Part shown: positions 8,587 through 18,537 of the stretch, piece after piece
Position numbering within the stretch: position 1 is the first letter of the stretch
Layout of the letters: each line of letters begins with the position of its first letter
Assembly: GCA_023262965.1 (NCBI GenBank)
Contig: JALQXX010000006.1
Span: forward strand, 1 to 56,718
Origin: Candidatus Marinamargulisbacteria bacterium
Lineage (GTDB): Bacteria > Margulisbacteria > Marinamargulisbacteria > UBA817
Direction: 5' to 3'
DNA: 56,718 nt
The notes under the pieces: model-generated
The model's database searches: none
What the model saw: the letters and a program-made list of their open reading frames with translations, nothing else
What the model was told of the DNA's origin: nothing
Translations under genes and position numbers: made by a program

Positions 8587-9009
8587 ATGAAAGTATCATT
8601 ATCATTTGAATTTGCATTACGTGTGATTACCTTCTTAGGAAACGAAAATACCGTTCACACATCCCAGGATGTGTCCAAAATTTTGGGAATCCCCTACAAT
8701 CATTTAATAAAAATCATCCATAAGCTATCCAAAAGCAATATCATATCGTCCAAAAAAGGCCGATTGGGGGGGGTATCGTTATCAAAATCGGCCTATAATC
8801 GATCCCTTTACGATGTCTATGCGGTTGTAGAACCCACGCAAGTCATATCCAAATGCTTATCCGACAAATCCGTCTGTTCACTTTACAACGGTTGCGCAAT
8901 TTTGCCACTTTACATAGACATTCAACAATCGATTCAACACGTACTCACAAAAAATACCATTTATGATTTAGTAAGGAGGTCATCCCATGTTATTTCCGGA
9001 TCACGATAA
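8587..9009 (+). CDS. Rrf2-family transcriptional regulator (suf operon)
   Basis: A 140-aa winged-helix regulator related to IscR/NsrR/SufR. The N-terminus ([13 protein letters not shown]) aligns with the family's usual MKLSxxxxYALR start. I therefore choose the ATG at 8587 over 8578, which would also lie upstream of the predicted transcript start. The wing sequence KKGRLGGV matches the family. Three cysteines (C-x6-C-x5-C, about residues 96-109) fit an Fe-S cluster site. It heads the suf operon and its end overlaps sufB by 23 bases, so it probably senses Fe-S status and autoregulates the operon. Confidence 0.88.
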   Translation: MKVSLSFEFALRVITFLGNENTVHTSQDVSKILGIPYNHLIKIIHKLSKSNIISSKKGRLGGVSLSKSAYNRSLYDVYAVVEPTQVISKCLSDKSVCSLYNGCAILPLYIDIQQSIQHVLTKNTIYDLVRRSSHVISGSR

Positions 9010-10444
9010 AACGGTAGAAACCCTGGTCGAAAAAGACTATGAATTCGGGTTTCGATCCAACATTGATTCCGAAAAATTCCCCAAAGGATTAAACGAATCC
9101 ATTATTCGGCGCATTTCGGCCAAAAAAAATGAGCCCGAGTTCATGCTCAATTTTCGGCTAAAGGCTTTTGCGCATTGGCAAAAAATGGCAGAGCCGCATT
9201 GGGCGGCCTTTGATTACCCCGCCATTGATTACAACGATTTGCATTACTATGCCTCGCCAAAATCCCTCGCCAACAAGCCCAAAAGTTTGGATGAGATCGA
9301 TCCCGAACTCAAACGAACCTTTGATCGATTGGGCATTCCCTTAATCGAGCAAAAGCAATTGGCTGGGGTTGCGGTTGATGCGGTGTTTGATTCCGTTTCG
9401 GTGGCCACAACCTATAAAGAAAAATTAAAAAAGCATGGCGTTATTTTTTGTTCCATGTCCGAAGCCATTATCGAGTATCCCGATCTGATTCAGCAGTATT
9501 TGGGCTCAGTCGTCCCCTTTACGGACAACTTTTTTGCTTGCCTGAATGCGGCTGTTTTTACAGATGGTTCCTTTGTATGGATTCCCAAGGGCGTTCAATG
9601 CCCTATGGATTTATCCACCTATTTTCGAATTAACGAAGAAAACACCGGTCAATTCGAACGGACGCTTATTATTTGCGAGGATCAGGCATCGGTATCGTAC
9701 TTGGAAGGGTGCACCGCTCCCAAGTTTGATTCCAACCAATTGCATGCCGCCGTTGTTGAATTGGTGGCATTAGAAGGCGCAACCATTCAGTATTCCACTG
9801 TTCAAAATTGGTACCCGGGCGATAAAAAAACCGGTAAGGGAGGGATTTACAATTTTGTGACCAAACGTGGCAAATGCCTGGGACGTCAATCCAAAATATC
9901 CTGGACGCAAATCGAAACCGGGTCAGCCATTACCTGGAAATACCCCAGCTGCCTACTTATTGGCGATGAATCCGTTGGGGAATTCTATTCCGTAGCCTTA
10001 ACCAATCACCATCAACGGGCGGACACGGGCACTAAAATGGTGCATATTGGCAAAAACACACGCAGCACAATTATTTCAAAAGGCATATCGGCAGGATCCT
10101 CCCACAATACCTATCGCGGATTGGTCAAGGCCAATAAATCGGCCCACGGCGCTCGTAATTACACCCAATGCGATTCCATGTTGATTGGGGATACCAGTGT
10201 GGCGAATACCATTCCTTACATTACCACAACCAATAAACATACGGTTATTGAGCATGAAGCATCCACGTCCAAGGTGGGCGAAGATCAATTGTTTTATTTG
10301 ATGAGTCGGGGCATTTCGTTGGACGATGCCCTGGCCACCATTGTCAGCGGATTTTGCCAAGATGTCTTCCAAAAATTACCGGATGAATTTGCACTAGAAG
10401 CCAACCAGCTACTGAGCATTCAATTGGAACACTCGGTTGGATAA
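8987..10444 (+). CDS. sufB: Fe-S cluster assembly protein SufB
   Basis: Scaffold subunit of the SufBCD complex that builds Fe-S clusters, 485 aa, normal length. It contains the family sequences [23 protein letters not shown] and the C-terminal [14 protein letters not shown] segment. The start is well defined: AAGGAGG at 8973-8979 is 7 bases before the ATG, which lies inside the end of the regulator gene. Confidence 0.97.
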   Translation: MLFPDHDKTVETLVEKDYEFGFRSNIDSEKFPKGLNESIIRRISAKKNEPEFMLNFRLKAFAHWQKMAEPHWAAFDYPAIDYNDLHYYASPKSLANKPKSLDEIDPELKRTFDRLGIPLIEQKQLAGVAVDAVFDSVSVATTYKEKLKKHGVIFCSMSEAIIEYPDLIQQYLGSVVPFTDNFFACLNAAVFTDGSFVWIPKGVQCPMDLSTYFRINEENTGQFERTLIICEDQASVSYLEGCTAPKFDSNQLHAAVVELVALEGATIQYSTVQNWYPGDKKTGKGGIYNFVTKRGKCLGRQSKISWTQIETGSAITWKYPSCLLIGDESVGEFYSVALTNHHQRADTGTKMVHIGKNTRSTIISKGISAGSSHNTYRGLVKANKSAHGARNYTQCDSMLIGDTSVANTIPYITTTNKHTVIEHEASTSKVGEDQLFYLMSRGISLDDALATIVSGFCQDVFQKLPDEFALEANQLLSIQLEHSVG

Positions 10445-10463
10445 ATACAATAGGAGAAATACC

Positions 10464-11216
10464 ATGTTAACCATTAATCAATTACACGCCACTATTACAG
10501 AAACCGAAACCCCCATCATTAAGGGCTTGGATCTAACCCTGGAGCCGGGCAAAATTCATGCCATTATGGGGCCAAATGGATCCGGAAAATCCACGCTATC
10601 CAAACTCATTGCCGGGGATGAGCAATACACGGTTACAAGCGGTGACATTCAACTAAATGGCCAATCCATTTTGGAATGGGACGCGACGCAACGGGCATTA
10701 ATGGGCATTTTTTTAGCGTTTCAATACCCCATTGAAATTCCCGGTGTGCCCAACGATGAATTTTTGCGCATGGCCTACAACGCCAAGCAAAAACATCAGG
10801 GATTGGAGCCTATGGACCCCTTGGTGTTTCAGGACCATTTGCAGAATGTGTGTCAACAATTAAGCATTCCCGAATCCTTTTTGGAGCGTGAGCTGAATGT
10901 GGGATTTTCAGGGGGCGAGAAAAAGCGCAACGAGCTACTGCAATTAGCGGTTCTAAAACCCGCGGTAGCCATTTTGGATGAGACCGATTCGGGATTGGAT
11001 ATTGACGCCCTCAAGCATGTTGCCACGGGGATTCGTTCCTTGCGTCAACCCACCAATACCTTTTTACTCATCACCCATTACCAACGATTGCTCACCTACG
11101 TAGAACCCGATTACGTGCACATTATGATGGACGGTCGGATTGTTGAAACCGGCGACAAATCCCTTGCTATGGCATTGGATAAATCCGGTTACGATGGGTT
11201 TGTAAGCGCGAGATAA
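10464..11216 (+). CDS. sufC: Fe-S cluster assembly ATPase SufC
   Basis: ABC-type ATPase of the SufBCD complex, 250 aa. Walker A GPNGSGKST, signature FSGGEKKR and Walker B AILDETDSG are intact. TAGGAG lies just upstream of the ATG at 10464. A TTG farther upstream overlaps sufB and has no SD. Confidence 0.97.
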   Translation: MLTINQLHATITETETPIIKGLDLTLEPGKIHAIMGPNGSGKSTLSKLIAGDEQYTVTSGDIQLNGQSILEWDATQRALMGIFLAFQYPIEIPGVPNDEFLRMAYNAKQKHQGLEPMDPLVFQDHLQNVCQQLSIPESFLERELNVGFSGGEKKRNELLQLAVLKPAVAILDETDSGLDIDALKHVATGIRSLRQPTNTFLLITHYQRLLTYVEPDYVHIMMDGRIVETGDKSLAMALDKSGYDGFVSAR

Positions 11217-11219
11217 CCC

Positions 11220-12302
11220 ATGACCGCAATAACACTGGCTGATCAACTGCTTCAACATAATTTAACGCCGCCCCAGGCGAACCATGAGGATTGGTGCTAC
11301 TACGATGTATCGCGTGTGCTAGCCACGCCATTAACTCAAGCCGTAGCCAAACCCCACCGTGAGGTTGAACCCAATACATTGTATTTTTTTAATGATACCT
11401 GCGTGTGGGGGGCCTTGGATCCGGCGATTACGGTGACCAAACAGGCCGCTCCACCAATCGCATCGACACAAAATCCGTTTGTCCAATTAAAAAAAGATGT
11501 CACTATCCAACTGGAATGTCAGCAATTTAATGGTGATATTACCCTGATTTATGAAGCCGATGGGTATCAATCCAGCGATGTAACACTAACCGGCACCGAT
11601 TCAACGGTTCGGGTTCATCGACGATTTATTAATACCCAAAAATCCCTTCAAAATAACCAGTTAGCCTGTCATCTAACCCCCGGTACATCGGTAACAATTG
11701 TCGATACCAACGCCCAAAACAAAGGGGCGATCTTGGATTTTATGGATGTTTATGTCAGCCAAAATGCTGTTTTCAAAGCCATTAATACGGCTGTTTTGTG
11801 CGCGAATGCACGGTTCCAAAGTCGTGTCTATTTAAACCAAGAAACCGCGCAAGCCACCTTGCACGGACTGTCGATTAATGGGTGTGGTGATCAGTCGTTT
11901 TACAATACCCATGTCCACCACAACGCGCCGAATACACAGTCGCGGCAACTGTTTAAATCCTTAAACAAAAACGATAGCGTATTTGAATACAATGGCAAAG
12001 TAAGCGTCGCCCCCAAGGCCCAGCAAATTGATTCGTATCAACTCAATCAAAATATTATTTTGGATGAATATGCGGCGGTGCATTCACGGCCCCAGCTGTT
12101 TATTGAGGCGGATGATGTACAGTGTTCCCATGGTTCAACAACTGGGGATATTCCGTCAGACGCGTTATTTTATTTAAATAGTCGGGGGTTGAATCCCCTA
12201 GTGAGTCGTTCGCTACTATTAAAGGCCTTTATACAAGATGTGTTGACGTTTGCAGGGGATGATACCGCGGCCATAATGGATGGTCTTGACCACATTATAT
12301 GA
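11220..12302 (+). CDS. sufD: Fe-S cluster assembly protein SufD
   Basis: Partner of SufB, 360 aa, somewhat shorter than many SufD proteins. The C-terminal region contains CSHGSTTGDI and a segment ending LNSRGL, both typical of the SufB/SufD beta-helix family. It starts 3 bases after sufC and overlaps sufS as ATGA. Confidence 0.94.
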   Translation: MTAITLADQLLQHNLTPPQANHEDWCYYDVSRVLATPLTQAVAKPHREVEPNTLYFFNDTCVWGALDPAITVTKQAAPPIASTQNPFVQLKKDVTIQLECQQFNGDITLIYEADGYQSSDVTLTGTDSTVRVHRRFINTQKSLQNNQLACHLTPGTSVTIVDTNAQNKGAILDFMDVYVSQNAVFKAINTAVLCANARFQSRVYLNQETAQATLHGLSINGCGDQSFYNTHVHHNAPNTQSRQLFKSLNKNDSVFEYNGKVSVAPKAQQIDSYQLNQNIILDEYAAVHSRPQLFIEADDVQCSHGSTTGDIPSDALFYLNSRGLNPLVSRSLLLKAFIQDVLTFAGDDTAAIMDGLDHII

Positions 12303-13495
12303 TTAAAGCGGATATACCGTTACTGCGCAATCGACCGGATTTGGTGTACTTGGATTCGGCAGCTACGACCCAAAAGCCGGATGCGGTAATCGATGCCATG
12401 ACCGCCATGTACACGCATCAATACGCCACGGTGCATCGGGGTGTGTACCGTTTGAGTGCGGAGTCCACAGCGGCCTATGCCAAGGCACGTCGCGATGTGG
12501 CGGCCTTTGTAAATGCCAAACAGGATCGCAATATTGTATTTACCAAAGGAACCACCGATGGCATTAATTTGGTAGCGCGGGGATTTGTACGATCGTTGCT
12601 GCAGCCCGGCGATACAATCGTTGTGTCAGCCATTGAGCATCATGCCAATATGGTGCCCTGGCAAATGATGGCCAAAGAGGCTCAGGCTCGGGTGGTTTAC
12701 GTGCCGGTTGATTCGTACGGGCACTTGGATATGGTTCAATTTCAGGCCGCATTAACCGATCGCACGCGATTTGTTGCCCTAACACAGGTATCCAATGCCT
12801 TGGGCAGTGTCTTCCCCGTAGACGATTGCGTCCGCCTTGCCAAATCGAAGCATATTCCCATTTTAATTGACGGGGCCCAGGCCATTGCCCATGATGGGGT
12901 GGATCTTCATGAATTGGATCCGGATTTTTATTGTTTTTCGGGGCATAAAATGTATGGCCCAACAGGGATTGGCGTGTGTTATATGAACGATCGTGTGATT
13001 GATCGGGTAGCGCCCATTACCTTTGGTGGCGATATGATTGAACGCGTGACCCATGAAGCCACCACATTTGCCAAGCCGCCTATTGTATTTGAAGCCGGAA
13101 CCCCGGCTATTGTCGAAGCCATTGGGTTGGGCGCAGCCGTTGCTTACATCCAATCCGTGGGATTGCCGGCCATTCAGGCCCATGAACGCGACCTAACCAA
13201 TTATGCCTACACGCGCTTATCCCAGTTGGATTTTTTGCAGCTATACGGGCCCAAACCTGCCGAAAGCCCGATTATATCGTTTAACGTACGCGATGTGCAC
13301 CCCCACGATGTGGGCAGCATTTTGGATCAAGATGGCATTGCCATTCGTGTTGGCCATCATTGTTCCCAGCCAACCATGGCCCATTTACAGGTGGTTGCAA
13401 CGGCACGGGTATCTCTGGCTGCGTATAATACCATGAACGATATTGATCGACTTTGCGATTCATTGCATCGTGTTCAGGAGGTGTTTTTAACATGA
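12299..13495 (+). CDS. sufS: cysteine desulfurase SufS
   Basis: PLP enzyme that takes sulfur from cysteine as a persulfide for cluster assembly, 398 aa. The PLP-binding FSGHKMYGPTG is present, with Lys in HK. The persulfide cysteine lies in RVGHHCSQP near the C-terminus. An N-terminal YLDSAATTQKP motif is also present. It overlaps sufD and sufU. Confidence 0.97.
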   Translation: MIKADIPLLRNRPDLVYLDSAATTQKPDAVIDAMTAMYTHQYATVHRGVYRLSAESTAAYAKARRDVAAFVNAKQDRNIVFTKGTTDGINLVARGFVRSLLQPGDTIVVSAIEHHANMVPWQMMAKEAQARVVYVPVDSYGHLDMVQFQAALTDRTRFVALTQVSNALGSVFPVDDCVRLAKSKHIPILIDGAQAIAHDGVDLHELDPDFYCFSGHKMYGPTGIGVCYMNDRVIDRVAPITFGGDMIERVTHEATTFAKPPIVFEAGTPAIVEAIGLGAAVAYIQSVGLPAIQAHERDLTNYAYTRLSQLDFLQLYGPKPAESPIISFNVRDVHPHDVGSILDQDGIAIRVGHHCSQPTMAHLQVVATARVSLAAYNTMNDIDRLCDSLHRVQEVFLT

Positions 13496-13947
13496 GCAAT
13501 AAACTGTATCAGCGGGTGTTGTTGGATCACAACAAAAATCCCCGCCATTTTGGCAAGCTGGATGCTCCCACGCATCACGCGCATGGCGTCAATACCTTGT
13601 GTGGCGATGATTACCACATTCACCTGGTTGTAACAGATGGCATGGTCACCGATGTGGGGTTCTACGGCGAGGGCTGTGCCATTTCCAAATCGGCGGCCTC
13701 ATTAATGGCCATGCACATTAAAGGGACTTCGCTGGATGCGGTTATTCGATTAAAAGACGCCTTTATTCAACTGCTAACCACCGATGCCCCCCCCCCTGAA
13801 AGCGAGTTGGGGCATTTAATGATTTTTCAAAATGTAAAATCGTTTCCGATGCGTGTTAAATGCGCGACCTTAATTTGGCGCGCTTTGGAAGCGGCATTGC
13901 AGCAATCACCAACACCCGTATCCACTGAGGATGCAACACATTCGTAA
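13492..13947 (+). CDS. sufU: Fe-S assembly sulfur-transfer protein SufU
   Basis: A 151-aa SufU/IscU-family protein. In the SufU branch it accepts sulfur from SufS rather than acting as a scaffold. Ligand cysteines lie in TLCGDD, EGCAIS and RVKCATL. CAGGAGGTG about 10 bases before the ATG at 13492 fixes the start, which overlaps the sufS stop. No sufE is present, so SufU probably does that job. Confidence 0.94.
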   Translation: MSNKLYQRVLLDHNKNPRHFGKLDAPTHHAHGVNTLCGDDYHIHLVVTDGMVTDVGFYGEGCAISKSAASLMAMHIKGTSLDAVIRLKDAFIQLLTTDAPPPESELGHLMIFQNVKSFPMRVKCATLIWRALEAALQQSPTPVSTEDATHS

Positions 13948-13970
13948 TACACTATTAATGGAGGAATACT

Positions 13971-14546
13971 ATGACTAAAAAACACATTCAATTATCGGCC
14001 AGCCCAACACCCAATCCCAACGCGGTGAAGTTTTTGCCCAATATGCATTTTTTTGAATCCGGATCCGTGGAGTTTCAAGCCGATGTGGATTACTTAAGCG
14101 AATCGCCCCTAGCCCAACAATTGCTAGCGATTGACGGGATTACCATTGTAATGATTGGGTTCAACTTTGTGTCGGTTACAAAAACACAAGAAGCGGAGTG
14201 GGAAGTCTTATTAAGTCCGATTCGGGATACCATTGTGGCGTATTTGGAATCCGGTAATCCAGTAATCAATCGTGCGTTTGTAGATGAATGGCGTGCCAAA
14301 AAAAATGCCAATGCATCAGATATTGAAATTAAAATTCGGCAAATACTGGACGATGAAATTCGACCCGCTATTGCCATGGACGGAGGCGATGTTGAATTGG
14401 TGGGGTTTGATAATGGGGTGGTTAGCCTCCGATTGCAAGGGGCCTGCAGCACGTGCCCGTCATCAACCATGACCCTCAAAATGGGCATTGAAAACCGATT
14501 AAAGTCCGAAATTCCCGAAATCACCGATATCGTTCAATCGGTGTAA
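13971..14546 (+). CDS. nfu: Nfu-type Fe-S carrier protein
   Basis: A 191-aa protein with an N-terminal Nfu_N domain (TPNPNAVKFLP at about residue 10) and a C-terminal NifU-like domain with the cluster-binding CSTCPSSTMTLK motif. Nfu proteins carry assembled clusters to target enzymes. This two-domain form resembles mitochondrial NFU1 and its bacterial relatives. A GGAGG box precedes the ATG. It is the last gene of the suf operon. Confidence 0.93.
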   Translation: MTKKHIQLSASPTPNPNAVKFLPNMHFFESGSVEFQADVDYLSESPLAQQLLAIDGITIVMIGFNFVSVTKTQEAEWEVLLSPIRDTIVAYLESGNPVINRAFVDEWRAKKNANASDIEIKIRQILDDEIRPAIAMDGGDVELVGFDNGVVSLRLQGACSTCPSSTMTLKMGIENRLKSEIPEITDIVQSV

Positions 14547-14561
14547 CGACCCCGTACCGGG

Positions 14562-15239
14562 CTAGGATAGCAACAGCCAGTCCAAGCTGGTTGTTGCGGA
14601 TTTTATGCCATCGGAGGTGTCTTCAATCACCTCAATTAAGCCTTCTAAGGCCAATAAATCCCCCATTTTTATGACAGTATCGTTACCTAATCGAAACAAT
14701 ACTTCCAAGGCTTCTGATCGAATGGTATCAATCATACTTTCTTGTTCCTCGGCGTGATGGATGAGTTTAATAACGTCTTTTCGGGATGTTTGAAAGGTTT
14801 GTAAGGCTTTAATAAAGGTTTGTTGGGATTCCACGACCAAATGAGTCAATCGGTGCATACTATCATGCAGTGGTTCCGGAATGGTTGTGCCAATGTTATG
14901 CACAATTAACACCCGTTTTGCTGAGGCAATAATCAATCCCGACACATTATCAATGCGTTGTTGCAGTCGCAGCAAATCGTACTGCTTTTGAAAATCAAAT
15001 TGCGACTGAATAATTTGATCGGTAACGGTTTCAAATACTTTGACGTTGTTCGCATCAATATCCGTTAATGTTTGGTACATGGTATTTAAATCCCCTTCGG
15101 TGGTCTGACCAAGTAGCCTAGACATCATTTTTTCAAGAAGTCCCAACTCATTCGCATCAATACGGGCATGATCCAATAACATTTTCATAATTGAATCTTC
15201 GTCGTGGGATTTTAAGAAACCAAAATATTTATCAAACAT
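14562..15239 (-). CDS. PhoU/DUF47-family protein
   Basis: A 225-aa, mostly helical, acidic protein of the DUF47/PhoU-like family. In other bacteria such proteins are paired with phosphate or cation transporters and are thought to gate them. Here it follows the CPA2-type antiporter by 6 bases on the same strand, so I infer a regulatory partner for that transporter. Confidence 0.75.
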   Translation of the reverse strand: MFDKYFGFLKSHDEDSIMKMLLDHARIDANELGLLEKMMSRLLGQTTEGDLNTMYQTLTDIDANNVKVFETVTDQIIQSQFDFQKQYDLLRLQQRIDNVSGLIIASAKRVLIVHNIGTTIPEPLHDSMHRLTHLVVESQQTFIKALQTFQTSRKDVIKLIHHAEEQESMIDTIRSEALEVLFRLGNDTVIKMGDLLALEGLIEVIEDTSDGIKSATTSLDWLLLS

Positions 15240-15245
15240 ATAGTA

Positions 15246-16442
15246 TTAGTATACATGAGTTTCATTGGCTTTTGTAAGCGCGTATTTGGTCATTAACGGG
15301 CCCATGATCTGAAAAATCAGTGTGGACGATGTGATGACCATTAAAATAAGCTGAGATACATCCTGCACGAGTGGGCCGTAATTGGCGAATTCAATATCCA
15401 GGGATATGGCTAATCCAATGGCCACCCCCGCTTGAGAAAATAAGCAAAGCCCAATGTTTTGACGAATTTTAGCCGGTGTCTTAGCAACGTAGGCCCCCAC
15501 AAATGCGCCGGTGTATTTACCAAATGTGCGAAATAAAAAATAGGTGATGCCAATGGCGCCCATGGTCGGAATCAGAGAAATATTCAATCGGGCCCCAATA
15601 AGCACAAAAAACACCATGTATACGGGATTGGATAGCCCATCCAAGCTATTAAAATAGCTTCGTGCACGATGCGGATGAATATTACCAATAACAATACCCA
15701 TGGCCATACTGGCCAATATAAGGGATACGTTCATGTACACAGCGGCTCCTGCACAGAGTAAAATACTCACTAAAATTAACACAGCGCGTGCTTCAGTATT
15801 TCGAATTCGCAGTAACCACAGTGCAAACACCAGTCCCAGTAATCCGCCCCATATGATCGCTCCCCCAATATCCATAAACACATGCCCTAAAATTGTCCCC
15901 ACCGATAACGAATCAACTGCCCCAATGGCTACCTTGGCAAATCCCGATAAAAATGAAAATAAAATAATGGCCAAGGCGTCATCGCCCCCGACAACGCCAT
16001 ACAAAGTGGATGTCAATGGCCCCCGTGATTTGTATTCTTGAATGACATTCGTAGTCCCACCCGGTGCAGTAGCACAGGCCAATCCCCCTAATAATAACGC
16101 CAATCCCAATTGCTTGGTTAGGGCATATACCCCTAAAAATACCATAACACACGATACAATCGATTCAAATGCCGTAATAATCAAAATAGATAGTCCAAAT
16201 CGTTTGATACGTGCCCAGCGTAATTCCCCGCCAATAGAAAATCCAATCAAGGCTAGCGCAAAATACGTAACCATCGTTAAATCCGTTATAATAGAAGGTG
16301 ATATCATATTCAATAAAGAGGTGCCCAATACAATCCCAATCATCAAATGGCCAATAACTTGAGGTAATTTTAAACGCTTGCAAGCAAAACTGGATACGGT
16401 TGTAAGCAATAGGGTGCTACCCAGTAGCAACAATACATTCAT
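15246..16442 (-). CDS. CPA2-family cation/proton antiporter
   Basis: A 398-aa polytopic membrane protein with about 11-12 hydrophobic segments and a GGDDALAI motif in the middle. The Asp-Asp pair is typical of ion-translocating CPA2 antiporters of the NapA/KefB type. An N-terminal LKLPQVIGHLMIGIVLG segment matches the family. It lacks a C-terminal RCK/TrkA domain. The start overlaps the hisA stop (ATGA at 16439-16442). Likely substrate is Na+ or K+ against H+, not resolved by sequence. Confidence 0.88.
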   Translation of the reverse strand: MNVLLLLGSTLLLTTVSSFACKRLKLPQVIGHLMIGIVLGTSLLNMISPSIITDLTMVTYFALALIGFSIGGELRWARIKRFGLSILIITAFESIVSCVMVFLGVYALTKQLGLALLLGGLACATAPGGTTNVIQEYKSRGPLTSTLYGVVGGDDALAIILFSFLSGFAKVAIGAVDSLSVGTILGHVFMDIGGAIIWGGLLGLVFALWLLRIRNTEARAVLILVSILLCAGAAVYMNVSLILASMAMGIVIGNIHPHRARSYFNSLDGLSNPVYMVFFVLIGARLNISLIPTMGAIGITYFLFRTFGKYTGAFVGAYVAKTPAKIRQNIGLCLFSQAGVAIGLAISLDIEFANYGPLVQDVSQLILMVITSSTLIFQIMGPLMTKYALTKANETHVY

Positions 16443-17167
16443 GCCAGAGACCGAATATCATCAGCGGTAATGCGACCTTCAATGATTGCCTTACCCACAA
16501 TACACCCCACAATATTGGGTCGATTCAATGCACGCAATGCCATAATATCCTCGATAGAGGCCACGCCACCGGAGGCAATAATGCGATGACGGCAAGCGTC
16601 TGAAAGGGTGGTGTATAGATCTAGATTTAACCCCCCAAAGGTACCATCACGTGCAATGTCGGTTGATATAATGCTATGCAAAGGCAGGGCGTTTAATGCT
16701 GTCGCCAAATCGGGAATACCCAATTGGGTTTCGGTTGTCCACCCCGATACGGCCAAACAATCGTTTTTAATGTCCAGTCCGGCAATAATGCGATCCGGAA
16801 ACGTGGTGACACAGGTTGTAAATGTCGCAAAGTTGCTGGCAATTAATGATCCAATAATCACAGCGTCAACACCACTATCCACCAGCTGACGGCAGTGATT
16901 CATATGACGCACGCCACCACCCACCTGCACCGAAATATTCGGCAGATTTGCAATGGCCTGAATGGTGCTGAGGTTGGTTAATTGGCCATCCACGGCACCG
17001 TTTAAGTCCACAATATGAATGTGGGTGAGCCCATAATCATCACGGTACCGTTTGGCCATGTCCACAGGATGGGTTGGATACGTAGTGACCGCATCATAAC
17101 GCCCCTCCCTTAAACGAACCAACTGACCATCAATAATATCAATGGCGGGAACAATCGCGATGCTCAT
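16439..17167 (-). CDS. hisA: ProFAR isomerase HisA (histidine biosynthesis)
   Basis: (Beta/alpha)8-barrel isomerase of the histidine pathway, 242 aa. The N-terminal PAIDIIDGQLVRL, the VQVGGGVR phosphate-binding loop and a late TDIARDGTFGG segment are present. It sits between hisS and an antiporter rather than beside other his genes. hisF is 34 kb away in this window. Confidence 0.95.
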   Translation of the reverse strand: MSIAIVPAIDIIDGQLVRLREGRYDAVTTYPTHPVDMAKRYRDDYGLTHIHIVDLNGAVDGQLTNLSTIQAIANLPNISVQVGGGVRHMNHCRQLVDSGVDAVIIGSLIASNFATFTTCVTTFPDRIIAGLDIKNDCLAVSGWTTETQLGIPDLATALNALPLHSIISTDIARDGTFGGLNLDLYTTLSDACRHRIIASGGVASIEDIMALRALNRPNIVGCIVGKAIIEGRITADDIRSLA

Positions 17168-18441
17168 TCGATATAGTCACTCTCATTCACATCAAAATCA
17201 CTCACAATTACTTCAAACAAATCGGCCAATGGAACGGTTTCTTGGGTTCGGTTGAGCATGTTTTTGTATTCAACCGTTTTGGTTTCACGGTCGGTTTCGC
17301 GACTAATGACCACCCGCTTAGCATTTAATCGGTCCGCACGTTTTAATTGATTTTTTAAATTATTGGTATACCCCATTTCGCAGGATATATTGCAGTTTCG
17401 CAATTTATGCATCAAATAAAACAATCGATCACGGGATAAGGGTTCCATAGGAATGAGGTACAAATCAATGGATTGGGTATAATTTTTTTTGAGGTGATCT
17501 AATAACATAATTGTGCGTTCAATCCCAAATCCAAATCCAAATGCCGGTAAATTGGGACCCCCCAATTCAGCGGACAAGTTATTGTAACGCCCCCCACCAC
17601 AAACGGTGCCTTGGGCACCCAAATGCTCCGATACAATTTCAAACACCGTTTCGGTATAATATTCCAACCCACGAACCAAGGTGTTGGTCACGTGATACGG
17701 AATGGCCATCTCGTCCAAATGTTGTAAGACACTAAAAAAATGATCTTTGGATTTTTGAGTCAATGCATCTTTTATATCGGGCATTCCAGCAATATAAGCC
17801 TGAACAACCTCATCTTTGGAATCCAATATCCGCAGCGGATTGCTGTGAAATTTTTCTTGAATGTGTTTGGGCAGCTTTGTTATATTTTGTGATAAAAACT
17901 GTTTGACCATTTCTTCAATAACAGGGCGGGAAACATCACATCCTACAGAATTAATGCAGACTTTAAGATCGGTAATCCCTAGTGACTCAAACAAATGATA
18001 CCCCATTGCAATAACTTCTGCATCCACGTAAGCGGAATCTTCCCCAATGTATTCCACGCCAATTTGGTGAAACTGCCGATGCCGTCCCGCTTGAGGGCGT
18101 TCGTAACGAAAAAAAGGACCAATATAATACAATTTTAATGGGGTCATTTTTTTATGTAAGGCGTGCATAATGGTGGCACGGGTAACAGCGGCAGTGCCCT
18201 CGGGACGTAGGGTTAAATGACGACCACTTTTATCTTCAAACGAATACATCTCTTTCGTAAATATGTCCGAATGTTCGCCCATGCCACGTGCAAAAATAGG
18301 CGTGTACTCAAAAATAGGCGTTCGAATCTCCGAAAAATTATATGTTGAGAACAAATCGCGAGCCGTTTGTTCAATCATATGCCACTTCGGCATTTCGTCG
18401 GGAAGAATATCTTGGGTGCCGCGTGGTAGGCTAAAACTCAT
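17164..18441 (-). CDS. hisS: histidyl-tRNA synthetase
   Basis: Class II synthetase, 425 aa, standard length. Motif 2 RYERPQAGRHRQFHQ, the His-specific GLEYYTETVFE and motif 3 GFGFGIERT are clear. The N-terminus SLPRGTQDILP is diagnostic. It heads a minus-strand operon hisS-hisA-antiporter-PhoU-like with 4-base overlaps for the first three genes. Confidence 0.97.
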   Translation of the reverse strand: MSFSLPRGTQDILPDEMPKWHMIEQTARDLFSTYNFSEIRTPIFEYTPIFARGMGEHSDIFTKEMYSFEDKSGRHLTLRPEGTAAVTRATIMHALHKKMTPLKLYYIGPFFRYERPQAGRHRQFHQIGVEYIGEDSAYVDAEVIAMGYHLFESLGITDLKVCINSVGCDVSRPVIEEMVKQFLSQNITKLPKHIQEKFHSNPLRILDSKDEVVQAYIAGMPDIKDALTQKSKDHFFSVLQHLDEMAIPYHVTNTLVRGLEYYTETVFEIVSEHLGAQGTVCGGGRYNNLSAELGGPNLPAFGFGFGIERTIMLLDHLKKNYTQSIDLYLIPMEPLSRDRLFYLMHKLRNCNISCEMGYTNNLKNQLKRADRLNAKRVVISRETDRETKTVEYKNMLNRTQETVPLADLFEVIVSDFDVNESDYIE

Positions 18442-18448
18442 ACACGTT

Positions 18449-18478
18449 ATGGTACCATGATGGTCATAATTCGCTCAA
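18449..18478 (-). promoter_or_regulatory. predicted promoter of hisS operon
   Basis: Minus-strand TTGAGC (18478-18473) and TACCAT (18454-18449) are 18 bases apart. The -10 box ends 7 bases before the hisS ATG, giving a leaderless transcript. Confidence 0.45.
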
Positions 18479-18500
18479 TCGGTTTATTCATAAACAGGTA

Positions 18501-18529
18501 TTGTTTTTGTTCATAACATCGTCTAGAAT
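18501..18529 (+). promoter_or_regulatory. predicted promoter of the NtrC-like gene
   Basis: TTGTTT (18501-18506), 17-base spacer, TAGAAT (18524-18529). The ATG lies 8 bases after the -10 box. Confidence 0.55.
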
Positions 18530-18537
18530 AATTCTGC

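Noticed and set aside
12564-12962. 132-codon minus-strand open frame
   Set aside because: It is antisense to sufS, Pro/Arg-biased as expected for a shadow frame.
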